A stretch of DNA of 64,000 nucleotides from Acanthacorydalis orientalis (taxonomy: Eukaryota > Arthropoda > Insecta > Megaloptera > Corydalidae). The notes below the pieces were generated by a model. The model was not told the DNA's origin. It ran no database searches and was given only the letters and a program-made list of their open reading frames with translations. Position 1 is the stretch's first letter, and each line of letters opens with the position of its first letter. Made by a program: the position numbers and the translations under genes. The stretch spans positions 36,656,249-36,720,248 of the forward strand of contig CM068317.1 in the NCBI GenBank assembly GCA_034766995.1. The letters run 5' to 3'. This document shows positions 1 to 12,262 of this stretch, piece after piece.

Positions 1-1429
1 CACACTACTAAACTGTAAATAAATAATTTCAATATATATAAAATTTTACTTATTTCGACAAATTTTATTTGTTGAACAATTTCCATTTGGTTCATTTTGA
101 TAACATTTTTGATCAGTTCTAAGTACCAATCGGCTATAAATGCTCTCCGAAACCATGAATGTTAAATAGTTTCCACTCTATGCCCTTTAGAACAATTCAA
201 GAGGTTAATAGAGGTTGATCAATTCAGGTCAAGAGAAAAGATATGACATTATATCGTAATATTGTAACGTTATCAGTTTTTAACATAAAATGTTAAAAGT
301 TTTTATAAAAAAATATCATTTGTATTATCGTATTATTTTATAATACAGTAATATTTTTATCAGATAAATTTTATTTCATTGACTTCAAAACGTTAATTTT
401 AAAAATAATATTGAAACATCAATGTGAACAATGTTTTATTTTGTGTATCGACAATGTATTATTTACTTAACTCTTGAAACAATGACCAACAAGTTCATGG
501 TAAATTAACTGACACAAACATTCGTTAAATGAGTAACAAGTGGTTATACAAACTATACGTACAAACGTTTATAACATATCAGTAAACGAAAGTCTGATGA
601 TTTCGTGCTTGTGGTATTAGAGCAAAATTGTTACTTGCAAACAGGTAGTTTACGATATATGTAATTCAAATTAAATTACGTATCTAAGTTACTTCCGGCT
701 TCCTGTCTAAACTACATGTTAGTTACATGATTTAACTATCTCTATAAATGTTAACACGTTAAACAACTGGTTTATGACAAGGGGATAAAACGTGCAGAAG
801 TAATCATTTTATTTTTATTGACATTGAAAACATTTGTTTTTTACTAAACTGTAGTCAAATAGATCATTGGTTTTCACATTGTTTAAATCGTATTTATTTA
901 TTAATAATTAAGAAATATAAAAACTCTGAATCTATTTATGCTATAAATTATTATAGAGATATTAAAAAAAAACATTAATGTTTTCAATTCATTGATTATT
1001 CTATGAAACTATTACAAGTTTCATAAAGAGATTTACAATACTTAAGGAAATATTTATTTCACCAGCATATTCAAAATTGTATGAATGTGTGGTAAATAAT
1101 AATTTTTTGTTCATTTTTTAGTTAATGGTTACAAATTTAATTTAAAAAAATAAGTGCTCATTTTTCATTGAATATAAAAAAAGAAATAAGTTAAAAAATA
1201 TTCATCCAAATAACACCATTAGTAACACCATAAAAATATATCAGTGTAATATATAAATAATATCAATAAATAGACATTAAGAAACATTCAAATCATATAT
1301 ACATATATATACATAATCAATAAAAAACATTTGAAGGCATATTTTTGGAAGACTTTTTAATAATACAAATAATTAAATATATTCATTTTTGTCATACTAA
1401 ACTATAAAGAATAACGTAGAAATGAACTT
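1..1429. other. AT-rich non-coding stretch
   Basis: No open frame with protein-like composition is visible on either strand. The sequence is A/T homopolymer-rich, with no tandem array longer than about 20 bp and no inverted repeat that I could follow. It is best treated as intergenic or intronic spacer. Confidence 0.6.
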
Positions 1430-1620
1430 CATTTCAACATTTGGAAAAATGTCGAGTGGCCGAAATCTTTGGAAGCCAATTCTGTACGTATATGTGTTTT
1501 TTAAATAGCTTCATACGCACAGAACGCTAATTTTGGCACGTATTAGACATTTAGACGTGTAGAAGAGTTAAATAGATGTGATTTTTACAGGTGCTTGTAA
1601 ACACGTCACACATAACATTT
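1430..1620. other. GC-richer, CpG-containing island (small)
   Basis: This patch has clearly more G/C than the DNA on both sides and several CpGs (for example in ACGTATATG, CATACGCACAG and AAACACGTCACAC). All frames are interrupted by stops, so a non-coding conserved element is more likely than an exon. Function is unknown. Confidence 0.3.
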
Positions 1621-4449
1621 TTGAAACAAACAGAAACATTTTTTTGTATAATTTTATAAAGTAATGTCATTATTTTTTAAGATATTTATAGTTTATTTAT
1701 AGAACTTATTATCTATTAACACATTTTAATTAATGTTTTTTAAAAAAAATCAACATTTAATGAACATTGAAGATTAATACTTACACATTTTATAAAAGTA
1801 ATTCATGGTCTAAATGTTTTGTTTTTGAAATAATATATATATGACTTAATATAAGTCATTTTTTAAAAATCAAATGATAAATAATTTAAAAAAGGAGTTC
1901 TATTAAGAAATGCTTCTAAAGAAAATTATTTGTCCTGGTTATTTTTACCTTTTTGTTTCATTTGAGTTTCTTTTCTTTAATTATACTTTCAACACATTTT
2001 GAAGTAGATTTTAGTTATTTATAATTACTTAAATCTACCTAAAAAGTCATACATACAGAAACTAGTAGTGAAAACATAAACATAAGTTATTCAAAAAGAC
2101 AAATATCATAAGAATAACGCAATATGTAAAATTATAATCTTTTGGATTTATTTTTGGATGGATTTAATATTATTAGTCTCTGCGAAATTCAATCTTTCTT
2201 TGAGAGATAGATTAACTTAGTTAAAATTAGTTAAAAAGCATGAAATATGACAAAATATAGCAACATATTAGATATTTGACACTAACTGTGTTATATGGTA
2301 TACAAAATATATAATAAAAAGCATAGAAAAAATTTTTATCTTACATCTTGTGCTTTGATATTTATCAACTTCAAATGAAGACAAGTTAGCTGTAGAAGCC
2401 CTATATATTTCTGACGCTGTGACTAAATCAGTTTCATAAATTAATTTTTCACTGACCTCACAAGACAAACTGTTTTTTATCAAACTTGTTTAATAAATGA
2501 GTTTTTGTCATTTTTAGTTCTTACTTATGTGCATTTTAATTGCGATTCCATCTTTTTTAAAGCGTTAAATTAAAAAAAAAAACACATTTAATGGTTGGTG
2601 GGATGAGGAGAAATTCATTTATGAAAGCTACAGTTGCTTCTAGATTTTTTAATGAAAATTAATTTGGAAGATGCCATGCTTCAAATATGATTGAAAATTA
2701 AGTTCTAATTAAGCAAAGATTTAAAATAAGAAATAAATAAATCTTATTCGTAATCTAGAATTCCATATGGAACTTACAGTCCAGAAAGAGTAGATAATAA
2801 TAAAATGTATTTTTGTCGTATGGAAATTATCCTGAATAGGAAAAAGACTGTCTTTAAGTATTCCTTTATCTATTTAAAATAGAGCATATTTATATAAATG
2901 TGTCAATAACGCTTAAAATGTTTTTTTTTAAGTTTGCAAAGTGCTATTTATTTTAATTAAATATTTGCTGCTAAAAATTGTATTTTGTGTTTGACATGAT
3001 TTTTTGTATTAAATATATAATCACTACAATTTTATGGTAACTTGTCACATATAAATTTATAAATGTAAGATATTATATATATATATATAATATTTTATAT
3101 AACATAATGATGAAAAAAACTAAAACTTCTATAAACCAAAATTATTACTTCTTCAGTCTACAAAATTAATTCTTTTACATTTTTATTTATTAAAGATAAC
3201 TCCTGTTTTTAAATATTAATTGTTTTGATGTAATTTCATAATATTTAATTAATGACAAGTCAAGTAATGGATTTTCCTTAAAAAAAATCTTTTTAATTTA
3301 TAATTAATTGCTTACAAAATATATACTTGTTGTCTTAAAAATGCCTTAATTTAATAAAAATAAAATAGAAAAATATATCATTATATTTAATTTGAAGATA
3401 TAAATAATTTAAGTACATCTAAAAAGTCATTATTCTCCATACGTGTATTAATAATTATAAAAAATAGAATTTTATTTAAAATTTATTATTAATTATATTT
3501 TATTTTTTATTTTTCAAAATTAAATTTAATTAAATATATTTTTTTATTTTAAATTCTTTTAAAGGAAAATTTCCTATTTGATTATTCTTTCTTTCATTCA
3601 TTTCAACAAATACTTACATTTACACATACAATATTGACAGATAAACCCTGAGCACATTTTTAGCAGCATAAAGTTTCAATTCCATTCGCAGACCTGTATA
3701 TTTATTTACAAACTGTATTTATTTGCAATAGTAGCATCGGTAATAGAACTGGTAAATAACCTGTGATCGACATAAATCAGAGAGATGTAAAAGCTTTTTA
3801 GCAAATAATTGAGTTGTTATATAAACAGGTATAGTATACGAAGTGTCTGGAGATATTCAAAGCGAATTTAATATAACTCGATCAAGAAAATACAAAAGAT
3901 TGTCGCATTCTATCTACATTGTTGATATTTTTATTATGAGGTAGACATACAATAAAGTAATTTACAGCTTGCAAGTGTATTATTTGCTTCAGTGTTTGAT
4001 TGATTGAAAATTGAAGTGAGTATATTAAACGAACAACTTGTTAAAAACTATATTAAATGTCAAACAGCATCAATCAACAATCTGTTGGTCTTTTTTGACT
4101 GATATTTATTTTATATCAGTAAGGATTTTTTATTCATTAACGAGATTTTGTACATGAAGTACAAACTGAACTTTTTACCTTTTTGATATTGTATCAATTT
4201 GCGTTAAAACTAATATGGTGTAAATTTGTTACATAAAAACACTGTGTCAACATGGGCGTTCGCAATTCTTTGCCGTAAGTTATTTACAATAGTATTATAT
4301 AAAGGTTACTTTTTATACAGTTTTAATAGTATTTTAAATCAGTTTTAATATAAATTTCATTTATTAGTTTTTAAAAAAAATTTAATTTTTATACACGCAC
4401 GAATGCACGTACAATATACATACATATGCACATTACATTACACAAATAG
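1621..4449. other. AT-rich non-coding stretch
   Basis: It consists of A/T-rich simple sequence with short (TA) runs near 1838 and 3073. A 71-codon open frame on the minus strand (2268-2483) has no recognisable domain, and I see no support for it as a gene. Confidence 0.55.

Positions 4450-4488
<39 letters not shown>
4450..4488. repeat. (TA)n tract, left flank of mariner A
   Basis: An uninterrupted TA run of about 39 bp ends exactly where the mariner terminal region begins. A similar run continues on the other side of the element at 5765-5798. Confidence 0.95.
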
Positions 4489-4490
<2 letters not shown>

Positions 4491-5761
4491 AGATGGTGGT
4501 TTTAAGAGTAACTTGGTTCATATACTCGTTGAAGAAGAAGATGACAGCTATATAAGTTTTCATATAGTTCCAACCCGTTTAGTAACGCATGTAAAGTTGG
4601 AAGTCAATTCACATGATAGATTTTTCCCGGAAGTGTATTTCTTCAAGATCCTCAAAATAGCGGTTTGAGGTTTTTATCGTTTCTTCATTCGGCTCAAATC
4701 GCTTTCCAGCGAAGAAATTTTTGAATTTTGGGAAGAAACAGACTTCCTAAGGAGCCTAATCATGTTAATATAGTGAATGCTGAGGGATTTAAAACTTCAA
4801 TTCAGCCAATTTTGCTAAGTGACAACACCTAAATGAGCCGGTGAATTGTCATGGTGAAACGACACTTTTTTCTTGACTATTCCAGGATTTTTCTCCACGA
4901 TCACTTTCTTCAATTTCTCTAAAAGTGCTATGTAACATTGGCCAGTAATGTTTTTCTCTTATGAAGATAATCGATCAAGAGAATTCCTTTCGCATCTCAG
5001 AAAACTGACGCCATCAACTTTCCAGCCTAGTGAATATCAAATTTTGCTTTCTACGAAGCCGTTTCACCGCGATCAGTCCACTGTTTTAATTGTTTTCGAT
5101 ATTGGTGTGGTAATGGCTAATTCAAGTTTTATCCATGGTCACAAAACGTTGCATAAAATCCGTTGGATTCTTTTTAAACAGTTCCAAGATATCAGATGAT
5201 GTTCACATACAAACTCGTTTTTGCTCTGCAGTGAGAAAACGCGGCATTCATTTTGCAAAGTTTTTTTTATACGCAATTCATTATACAAAATGAAATGTGT
5301 TTGCTCCGTTAAGATGCCTTTGACCTCCGCTACTTCGCTCACTTTCATTCACTGGTTGAACAAAACCATAGCATAGACTTATCAATGATTTCTGACGTGA
5401 CAGCAGTTCTTGGGCATCCTGATTCATCTTCGATGCACGTTCTACCATGTTTAAATTCGTTACCCCAAAGTCAAACGGTTTCGAAAGAAGGATAAGATTC
5501 ATCCAATGTAGAAAATATTCTTTCATGGATTTCGTTTTCTGTTTTTTCCTCCAAAAAAAGAATTAAATCACATCTCGAATTCTGATTTTGTACATTTTGC
5601 ATTTTTGCACAAAACACTTGTATTAAAACTGTCAAACGAATTTAAGAGCGAAATTGTTTCCATCTTTACATGCGTTACTAAAAGAGATGAAACTATATAA
5701 AAACATACTATTGTCCCCCTCTCCCTTAGAAAGTACACGAGCCAAGTTACTATACAAACTG

Positions 5762-5764
<3 letters not shown>
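4489..5764 (-). mobile_element. Mariner-family DNA transposon, near full length, inactive (mariner A)
   Basis: The unit is about 1276 bp, the usual size of a mariner. Its two ends are imperfect inverted repeats of roughly 115 bp. TAACTTGG at 4509-4516 is mirrored by CCAAGTTA at 5742-5749, and a perfect 17-bp pair (TAGTAACGCATGTAAAG) lies at 4580-4596 and, inverted, at 5664-5680. Between them, on the minus strand, lies a decayed transposase. Both flanks are (TA)n, which fits the known TA target preference of the Tc1/mariner superfamily. The inverted ends are longer than the roughly 28-bp TIRs of classical mariners. Stops and frameshifts show that the copy cannot make its own transposase. Whether its ends could still be used in trans cannot be told from sequence. 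Confidence 0.93.
4609..5602 (-). pseudogene. Degenerate mariner transposase (DD34D type) of mariner A
   Basis: Reading the minus strand with frame changes gives about 331 codons, against roughly 345 for intact mariner transposases. Seen in order: an N-terminal DNA-binding region with EFKHGRTCIEDESGCPRTA (about 5400-5458); a second helix-turn-helix region (about 5240-5340); LTAEQKR (about 5215-5234); ELFKKNPTDFMQRFVTMD ending in the first catalytic Asp (codon 5131-5133); QWTDRGETAS (about 5053-5083); AKGILLIDYLHK (about 4956-4998); HHDNSPAH with the second Asp (codon 4848-4850); and AGKRFEPNEET (about 4680-4710). The Trp after the first catalytic motif is a TGA stop. At the third catalytic position (4744-4746) a GAA Glu codon follows a stop. 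The second-to-third spacing is 104 nt, one short of the 105 expected for DD34D, so a 1-nt deletion lies between. The transposase would cut and rejoin DNA at TA sites, but this copy is dead. The subfamily (mauritiana/irritans-like) is a guess. Confidence 0.92.

Positions 5765-5798
<34 letters not shown>
5765..5798. repeat. (TA)n tract, right flank of mariner A
   Basis: This TA run of about 34 bp abuts the right terminal region of mariner A. Together with 4450-4488 it looks like one array split by the insertion. Confidence 0.95.
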
Positions 5799-5800
<2 letters not shown>

Positions 5801-7153
5801 TACAGTAATTAAAAAGCATTAATCACATTATTACAGAGAAAAAGTTGGAACAGGTATTATGATTTCAAAATTATTTATTAATATATTTTAATTAATAAAT
5901 GTATTAAACTGATACAAATTTATGAAATCCACTTTTGGTTAGAAGAGGTTTGATATGGGAAAAATATATTTAATAATTTTTTTTAAATATATTATGGAAT
6001 TTTCTCATAATTTCGCCTGTTTATTGCTGTTTAAGGACCTTTTTCAGCAGTTACTAAACAAATATTACTCAAAAAAATAATATAATTTTTTAAATAATAT
6101 TTTCTGTATATTTCTGTTCTAATTTTTTCTCTACAAAAATTACTTATATTTTTAACAAGAATAGCCGTAGAAAGCATTTAATGAAGGTTCGCATTTTAGT
6201 GTAACTAATAAAGATTTGAGTATTTTTAAAATAATTGTAGTGCGTAGAAAAATTATAAAAATTGTTAGCAGGTTTTTAAAAAAAAGTGATATTTATATAC
6301 TACATTTTACTTTTTTAAAAATATTTTATCTTGGGTATTATCAAAGTAGGATTCAGTAAATTAAATTAAAAACTTACTCAACTGTCACTAATTATAATCA
6401 CTGCTGTCTGCTGAAACTGCTGTCAGTTTCTGTACCATTAATAATTTCATATACTTCATGTTATTCAATAACATAAGTAATTGAGATGATTAAAAAAAAT
6501 AATTGATGCAAAATATTCAAATTAAGTATTACATACGTCTACTTTTTATGAATTATTTTCTTTTTATATTTAAATAGTTTCCAATTAAAAAATACTGATT
6601 TTCCTGTATTACTAATTACATTTCATATTATAGTTTAGTCTCATTTATGAAAATAGTTTGATTTTCAATTAAAAGTGGTTTAAAATATGTTACAGAAATT
6701 CACTTGTATGAAATTTGACTGAATTTATTTTCCCAAATTCCAAATAAGTCACAAATGCATGTCGCTGGTTTGAATTTGAAGCTTTTTTAGATTTTAAACA
6801 ATTTTATATAAAGAAATACTGCTTTAAAAACTGCTTAACTTAAGATTTTATAATTAATTATATACCATTATAATTTATTTCATAAACTAGATAATTATTT
6901 TCGAGATTCAGATTTGTTTTATATTGAATATAATGTTTGTGAGAAAAATATTTTTATATATCCTTTTTCGCATCAGATTTAAAAAGTTCAATTATGATTT
7001 ATTTAGTTGATGTTTTAATTTTTTGTTTACTTGTCAGTTAAGAATGTTTTTAATTTATAAAAATATAATTTCAGAATATTTTTTCGTATAAATTCAAATT
7101 AAAATTTTAATAAAATCTCTAACATTATATTTTTATGAGAGTAGATTTTCAGG

Positions 7154-7184
<31 letters not shown>

Positions 7185-7518
7185 TTAATATTTCAAAAAT
7201 ATTAAAAAGTAGCACAACACCGTACCATATAATCTCGTAGGGTATACGTATGATTTTCAGTCTGGTTATTTCATTCTCGCATTGATGTATGCGCACACAA
7301 ATAGCATTACTCTGGATGATATTATACTTCCGGTATACAGGGATGAAAACGTATTTTTATCAGATACACGCTATACGTAAAGATTTCTTTTTTCAAGAGA
7401 AATTGAGTTTTTTCTACGATGTAATAAGTGGTAGAAAGCATTTTTCGTTGCTGTTCTTTTTTTTATTTTGTATGAGTAAAAGCTATTAAATTAATCCATT
7501 TTAAAGAAAATGTTTGAA

Positions 7519-7592
7519 TATATATATATATATGTAGATACATAGATAGATAGCTATATAGATGATAGATAGATAGATAAATAGATAAAAAA
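7519..7592. repeat. (TA)n followed by degenerate (TAGA)n microsatellite
   Basis: A short TA run changes into repeated ATAGATAG units with interruptions (GATACATAG, GCTATATAGATG). The pattern is that of an ageing tetranucleotide repeat. Confidence 0.85.
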
Positions 7593-8191
7593 ATGGGTAA
7601 AAAGCTAGACAGATAAGTGGACAGGTAATAATAGCCATAGAAGATTTATTTGTTTTATTTACTTAAAAAGTTTGATAGGAAAATGAAGATATATTTTCTT
7701 TAAAAAAGGTATTTTATTATTATTATTATTGTATATATATATATGCATGTATATTTATAAATCTAACAACCTGCAAAAAAATTAGATTCAATATATAAGC
7801 TGAGATTTTCTTCAACATTAAATCTGTCAGAAAGAAAATCCACACTTTGCCATTTATTGAACTTAGTACAGAAAAGTTAATTATTCTAGGATACAAATTA
7901 TAATTATTACAAGCTTACACTCCTCCACTGAAATTATATTTTATGAATTAAGTAATAAATGGGATAATTTATTCCAATAAATCATATATATATATATATA
8001 TATAGTGTAATTGCTCATAAATTCATAGATGTAATGGTTATTTACAATTCAAACTGTTAACTACTTTAATAACTTTAGAGAACTCTATTCATAATAGTCA
8101 TAAAGAGATTTGAATGAGAACCTTATAAACATAGCCATTTCTGATTGCAATAATCTGGATATAAATCCATATCTACGGACCGGTCAATCTA

Positions 8192-8196
<5 letters not shown>

Positions 8197-8234
<38 letters not shown>
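8197..8234. repeat. (TA)n microsatellite
   Basis: An uninterrupted TA run of about 38 bp lies about 370 bp left of the mariner B relic. Confidence 0.95.
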
Positions 8235-8236
<2 letters not shown>

Positions 8237-8599
8237 TTACATTTATATGAATAATGTTTGAGCAGTCAATATGTTTGTTCAAATGATTAACTGCATCATT
8301 CAATTCTCTGACAAAGTCCGGGTTAATTGAAATGTGAACTTACGTAGAAACACGTCGAATGATAAATTGTCTGTTCCGCAACGATATTGCTCTTTTTGGA
8401 ACCTTTATTTAGTAATCTTTCAAGTACTTGTCCAATCTGTCATTCATCATTTCTAAATTAATTATCTGCTTGTATTGTTTGTAACTGTACAAGCTGTTAT
8501 TGAATTATTATTGTTTTGTTTATATTATTTTAAGTTTATTTTCTTTTATCTGAAAATTGAAGCGTATTGTGTATTTTGTAAAATTATATTTGAATAAAA

Positions 8600-9063
8600 A
8601 AATATTTAGTTTTTAAACAATTAAAAATTGATTATTCTGTGTATAAATTTGGAAGTGAGGAAGATCTGCATGATAGAAATACATTTATAAAATATATATG
8701 AAATATAGAATTTTATTATTTATTATCTTTTTATACGAATATTATCTCCAGTTGCAATAGATTCAGATTCTTAGAAATTTCTTCAGTTGTTCAGATTCTT
8801 CGAAATTTTTGAATAATCAATAGTTTATTTGATTGAATCATTTCAGTGACTTTTTCATCATTTTCGTTCGTTTTTGATGACATCCTGATCTTTCCCTGTC
8901 CTCATCCAGCTCACAACCATTATGAAATCACTGAAACCATTTGTAAACCGTCTTAAGTTATTGCAGCATATCCGTAAACTAACACTAACATTTCGTAGGT
9001 TTCTTGGAAACTTTTCTGAAGTTTGAAACAAAATTTAATATTTACGTGTTGTTCGTGATTCAT
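8600..9063 (-). pseudogene. N-terminal part of a second mariner-type transposase (mariner B relic)
   Basis: On the minus strand an ATG at 9061-9063 opens MNHEQHVNIKFCFKLQKS and continues with QETYEMLVLVYG. This matches the start of the HTH_48-type mariner transposase family. After a stop and frameshift comes TVYKWFQ (stop) FHNGCELDEDRERSG, corresponding to the family motif of type WFxRFxxGxxxxEDxxRSGRP. After a second frame change comes SSKTNENDEKVTEMIQSN, followed by ISKNLNLLQLE. Lower coordinates (about 8620-8670) hold SKFIHRIINF, similar to the AKFVPxLL segment after the second helix-turn-helix. No catalytic core with DxxW or HxDNAPxH was found between 8235 and 8600, so the C-terminal half appears to be missing. 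It belongs to a different lineage from mariner A, judged by its N-terminus. The copy is non-functional. Confidence 0.85.
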
Positions 9064-9300
9064 TTTTATGACAAGATTGAAAAACGGGCTTTACAAAATC
9101 GTACTTCAATACTAACTGACTGAACCAGACAAATTGAAATTTATTATACATTGTAAGGAGAGTTTGACGATGAAATTACAGTATGGAAGTAAAAAGTTGT
9201 ATTAGTTTGTCAAATTTCATATTCTTCTCCTAAAAACATTTTCAATCATAATGAAGGAATGTATAGTATTTTATTAATTTTTTAAATGATTTAAATTTAC

Positions 9301-9302
<2 letters not shown>
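9064..9302. other. Possible 5' flank of mariner B relic
   Basis: This sequence lies upstream of the relic's start codon and just before a (TA)n array. I could not pair it with any sequence left of 8600 as an inverted terminal repeat, so the element boundary is undefined. Confidence 0.3.

Positions 9303-9341
<39 letters not shown>
9303..9341. repeat. (TA)n microsatellite
   Basis: A TA run of about 39 bp followed by GATAGATAG, on the upstream side of the mariner B relic. Confidence 0.95.
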
Positions 9342-9344
<3 letters not shown>

Positions 9345-12039
9345 TAGATAGTTTAATTAAATGAATATAATAAGAAATAAACTTTTAATTAATTATCTAA
9401 AAGAATATCATAAGTTTTAAACTACTTTAAACTAAATTCATGAATAGTTCAACTGTATGAGAATGATAATATTTGTATAGTGTTTGAAAATATATTAAAT
9501 TTATTCTAATCAATTATAATATGATTTTCATACGTGTCTGTATTATTTCCGATTTGGTATCCTTATAAGTACGTAATGTTATAGGCAGGACCCGAAATAA
9601 TCTGAAATTTCATCAAGTTCAGCTCTGATATTCGCATAGTTTCACTCCTTTCACGTTACAACACTGCATAGATTACGTGATGTACCCCATGATATTGTAT
9701 TATTCTGCTGATATCACACGTTTCCGTTTACATCTTTTGTGGTATATTCGCCCAATGTCTCTCATTATTCCTAATTTCATCTTGGGTTTATATATTCGTA
9801 TATAAGATATCTTACACAAACCGACTTATCTTCCTAACTTAAACTATTTAATATCTACTTGATGATAATTTACATATTAAATTAATAGTTTCAGGCAATT
9901 CATTTTTAAGTGTATTTATATGAATATCGTCATAAAATTTATTTTTATTTTTTATTTCATATATCTTTGTAGTTGATTTTTTTGAATTCTTGCTTTTTAA
10001 ATTATTGCTCATCTTTTTATCATTCTTAAATATTATTTGTAATTGAAACATTTATATAATTTTATAGAAAATTTCTTGTATACAGAAAATATATTAAAAG
10101 AAACAAGTTCTCATTTTAAATTTCATTTTACCATTAGATAAATTTTGCCAAATAAAAAATCAATTAAATTAAGGTTTTCAATTAAGATAAAAATAAATTT
10201 AAATAAGTATCAAGATTGATTTCAAGTTAAATACAATTACAATTGATATATACTATTCTCTTAAGTAATCAATCAATTAATTGTTTTCATTAAAAAGTAC
10301 TATATAAAACCTCAGTAGTTAAAAGTTTTAACTTCAAGAAAAACGTAAACAAATATACAAGTTTATTTTAAATTTTTCTACAAAAAGTCTGATTTCTTGT
10401 TTAGTTTTATTTTAGTTATAAATTACATTTTAGTATGTTTATTTTTCTGGTCGTATAATTTAATATATTTTTATTTGAAATTACTATTCTAACACATTAG
10501 CTATTTTAAATTTGAAAGAACAACGATTCGGAACTGAAAAAAAAATTATTTTACAAAAAAATACTAATCAACTATTAGTTTTTTTAGATGTTAATATATT
10601 TTAGATTTCCAGATAATTAGAAAAGTTTCTCTAGCAGAGAAAATTATACTCCTTCCTTATTTGAATCTTGGTAATTAATTGTAATATTTGGTATTATAGT
10701 CAAATTGTTTCACTAATAATTCTCTTTCTGTGTAGCATAAAAAAATTTATTATCATAATCCTCAACAATTGATTTGGTTGTTCAATCAAATGTTAAATCA
10801 ATTATTTAATATTTTGACAGGAATATTTTCAAAATGCGTGGAGAATGAATAATTTATAAAAATAAAAATCTATATTACCTCCTTCTTTACTTCTTTTATA
10901 ATTTTTGAAAAACAGCAACAATTATTTAATATCTTTTTTTATTAAAAATACCGTTTTTATATTCTAATTCCAAATATATTTTTTTTATATTTAAGTTCAA
11001 GTTTATATTGAAACTTTTTGCAAGGAAAAAATTTAATATTTGGCAATATCATTAGCTCCAAGAAAACCTCTTCGCTTAAGATTAAATTTTATGTAAACGA
11101 TTATCTTTAAAAAAGCTTCTAGCATGCATTCTATTTGATGACCTCTGTTCTTTCCATTAAAGTTAATTGCATCTATAACTCAGTTATTATCGCATCAAAC
11201 CGTTTTATTATACATTTACAGAATACATATCTACTATACACTAGCTATAACCCGAAAGATATAAAAACTCTCTATACTTGATGTGTTATTAGAGAAATCC
11301 ACATGATAAAAATAAATATACAAGTCAAACGAATCAACCAAAACTAATAAAATTTTAAATGTTTAACTTAGTACTTTTACTTTTCAATTTTAATAACCAT
11401 TACTACAAAAAGCATTACTTTGTATTATTTTAAATATCATTTTATACAATATAACATTGTATATATATATATATATATAACTCTCATCTTCAACTTTGAA
11501 ATTCATTACTGAACAAAATTTTTTCTTTCAATTTAAACAATTTATAATATGTTTTCCACACATTTTCAATTCATTCTTTTCCATCAGCTGTTTTTAAAAT
11601 CCTTTATAGTCATTTTTATAATTTTTTTTATAGTTTTTGAACCTCAGTCATTTTCCTACTTTCTTCTATTGTTCTTATTTCTATCTGTTTATATTTCAAA
11701 CTGTATTTTTCTTAATAAGCCTCTAAATTCTGTTTTTTTAATATTTTTATTCTTCTTCTATTTTTCCATTTTATTTCTTACATAAATTTCTTCTTACATT
11801 TGATTATCTTATTATTTTGACTATTCATAAAAAAATAACTTTAGAATTTGAATAGTTATTATGAATTTAAACTCATCCATTTTTAATATTTATTTTAAAA
11901 AATGAAACCTGCACTAAACAATTAAAGTCATAACCACATTCAGCAATAAATGCAATCTTTCCGATAATATAATGTAAATGTATCACCTCTCGCTCTCAAC
12001 AAATTCCGTATAAATGATATACACACTGTATATTTTTGG
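9342..12039. other. AT-rich non-coding stretch
   Basis: No gene is supported. A 78-codon plus-strand frame at 11549-11785 is almost entirely Phe/Leu/Ile, as expected from T-rich DNA. (TA)n occurs at 11459-11479. A mildly GC-richer patch lies at about 9530-9760. Confidence 0.55.
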
Positions 12040-12119
12040 GCAAAATCACGAATTTACGTATAAAGGAAAATCCAATAATACATGATTTATATTTTAGAGG
12101 TTCTCTCCATTAAAACAAT

Positions 12120-12262
12120 AAATGATAATTTATACGTTTTCGAATAGACGCGATTGATTTGTTTTTACGATAGCTCCGTTTGTGTTCGATTATAAACGAC
12201 CTACGTGAAGTTTACTTAATACACAAACAATTCAATAGAGTCCTGAACAATAGAGTCCTGAA
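12120..12262. other. GC-richer island with a 15-bp tandem duplication
   Basis: CpG-containing sequence (ACGCGATTG, CGACCTACGTGAAG) stands out from AT-rich surroundings. Its right end carries CAATAGAGTCCTGAA twice in perfect tandem (12233-12247 and 12248-12262). No open frame of note. Confidence 0.4.

Larger units (their letters stand above)
5799..8599. other. AT-rich non-coding stretch with short arrays
   Basis: No gene is supported. It contains (TA)n at 7154-7181, 7983-8004 and 8197-8234, a degenerate (GATA)/(TAGA) run at about 7535-7592, and a short (ATT)n run near 7713-7730. A slightly GC-richer patch at about 8340-8460 has no open frame worth reporting. Confidence 0.55.

Noticed and set aside
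4948..5199. 83-codon plus-strand frame and 69-/81-codon minus-strand frames in mariner A as genes
   Set aside because: The plus frame is antisense to the transposase relic. The minus frames are pieces of it separated by frameshifts.
8235..9302. (TA)n on both sides of mariner B as evidence of another insertion into a TA array
   Set aside because: The sequences just inside the two arrays do not form inverted repeats, so the element ends cannot be placed there.
11549..11785. Hydrophobic 78-codon frame as a membrane protein
   Set aside because: The Phe/Leu/Ile content follows from T-rich DNA. There is no start context, charged flank or neighbouring signal.
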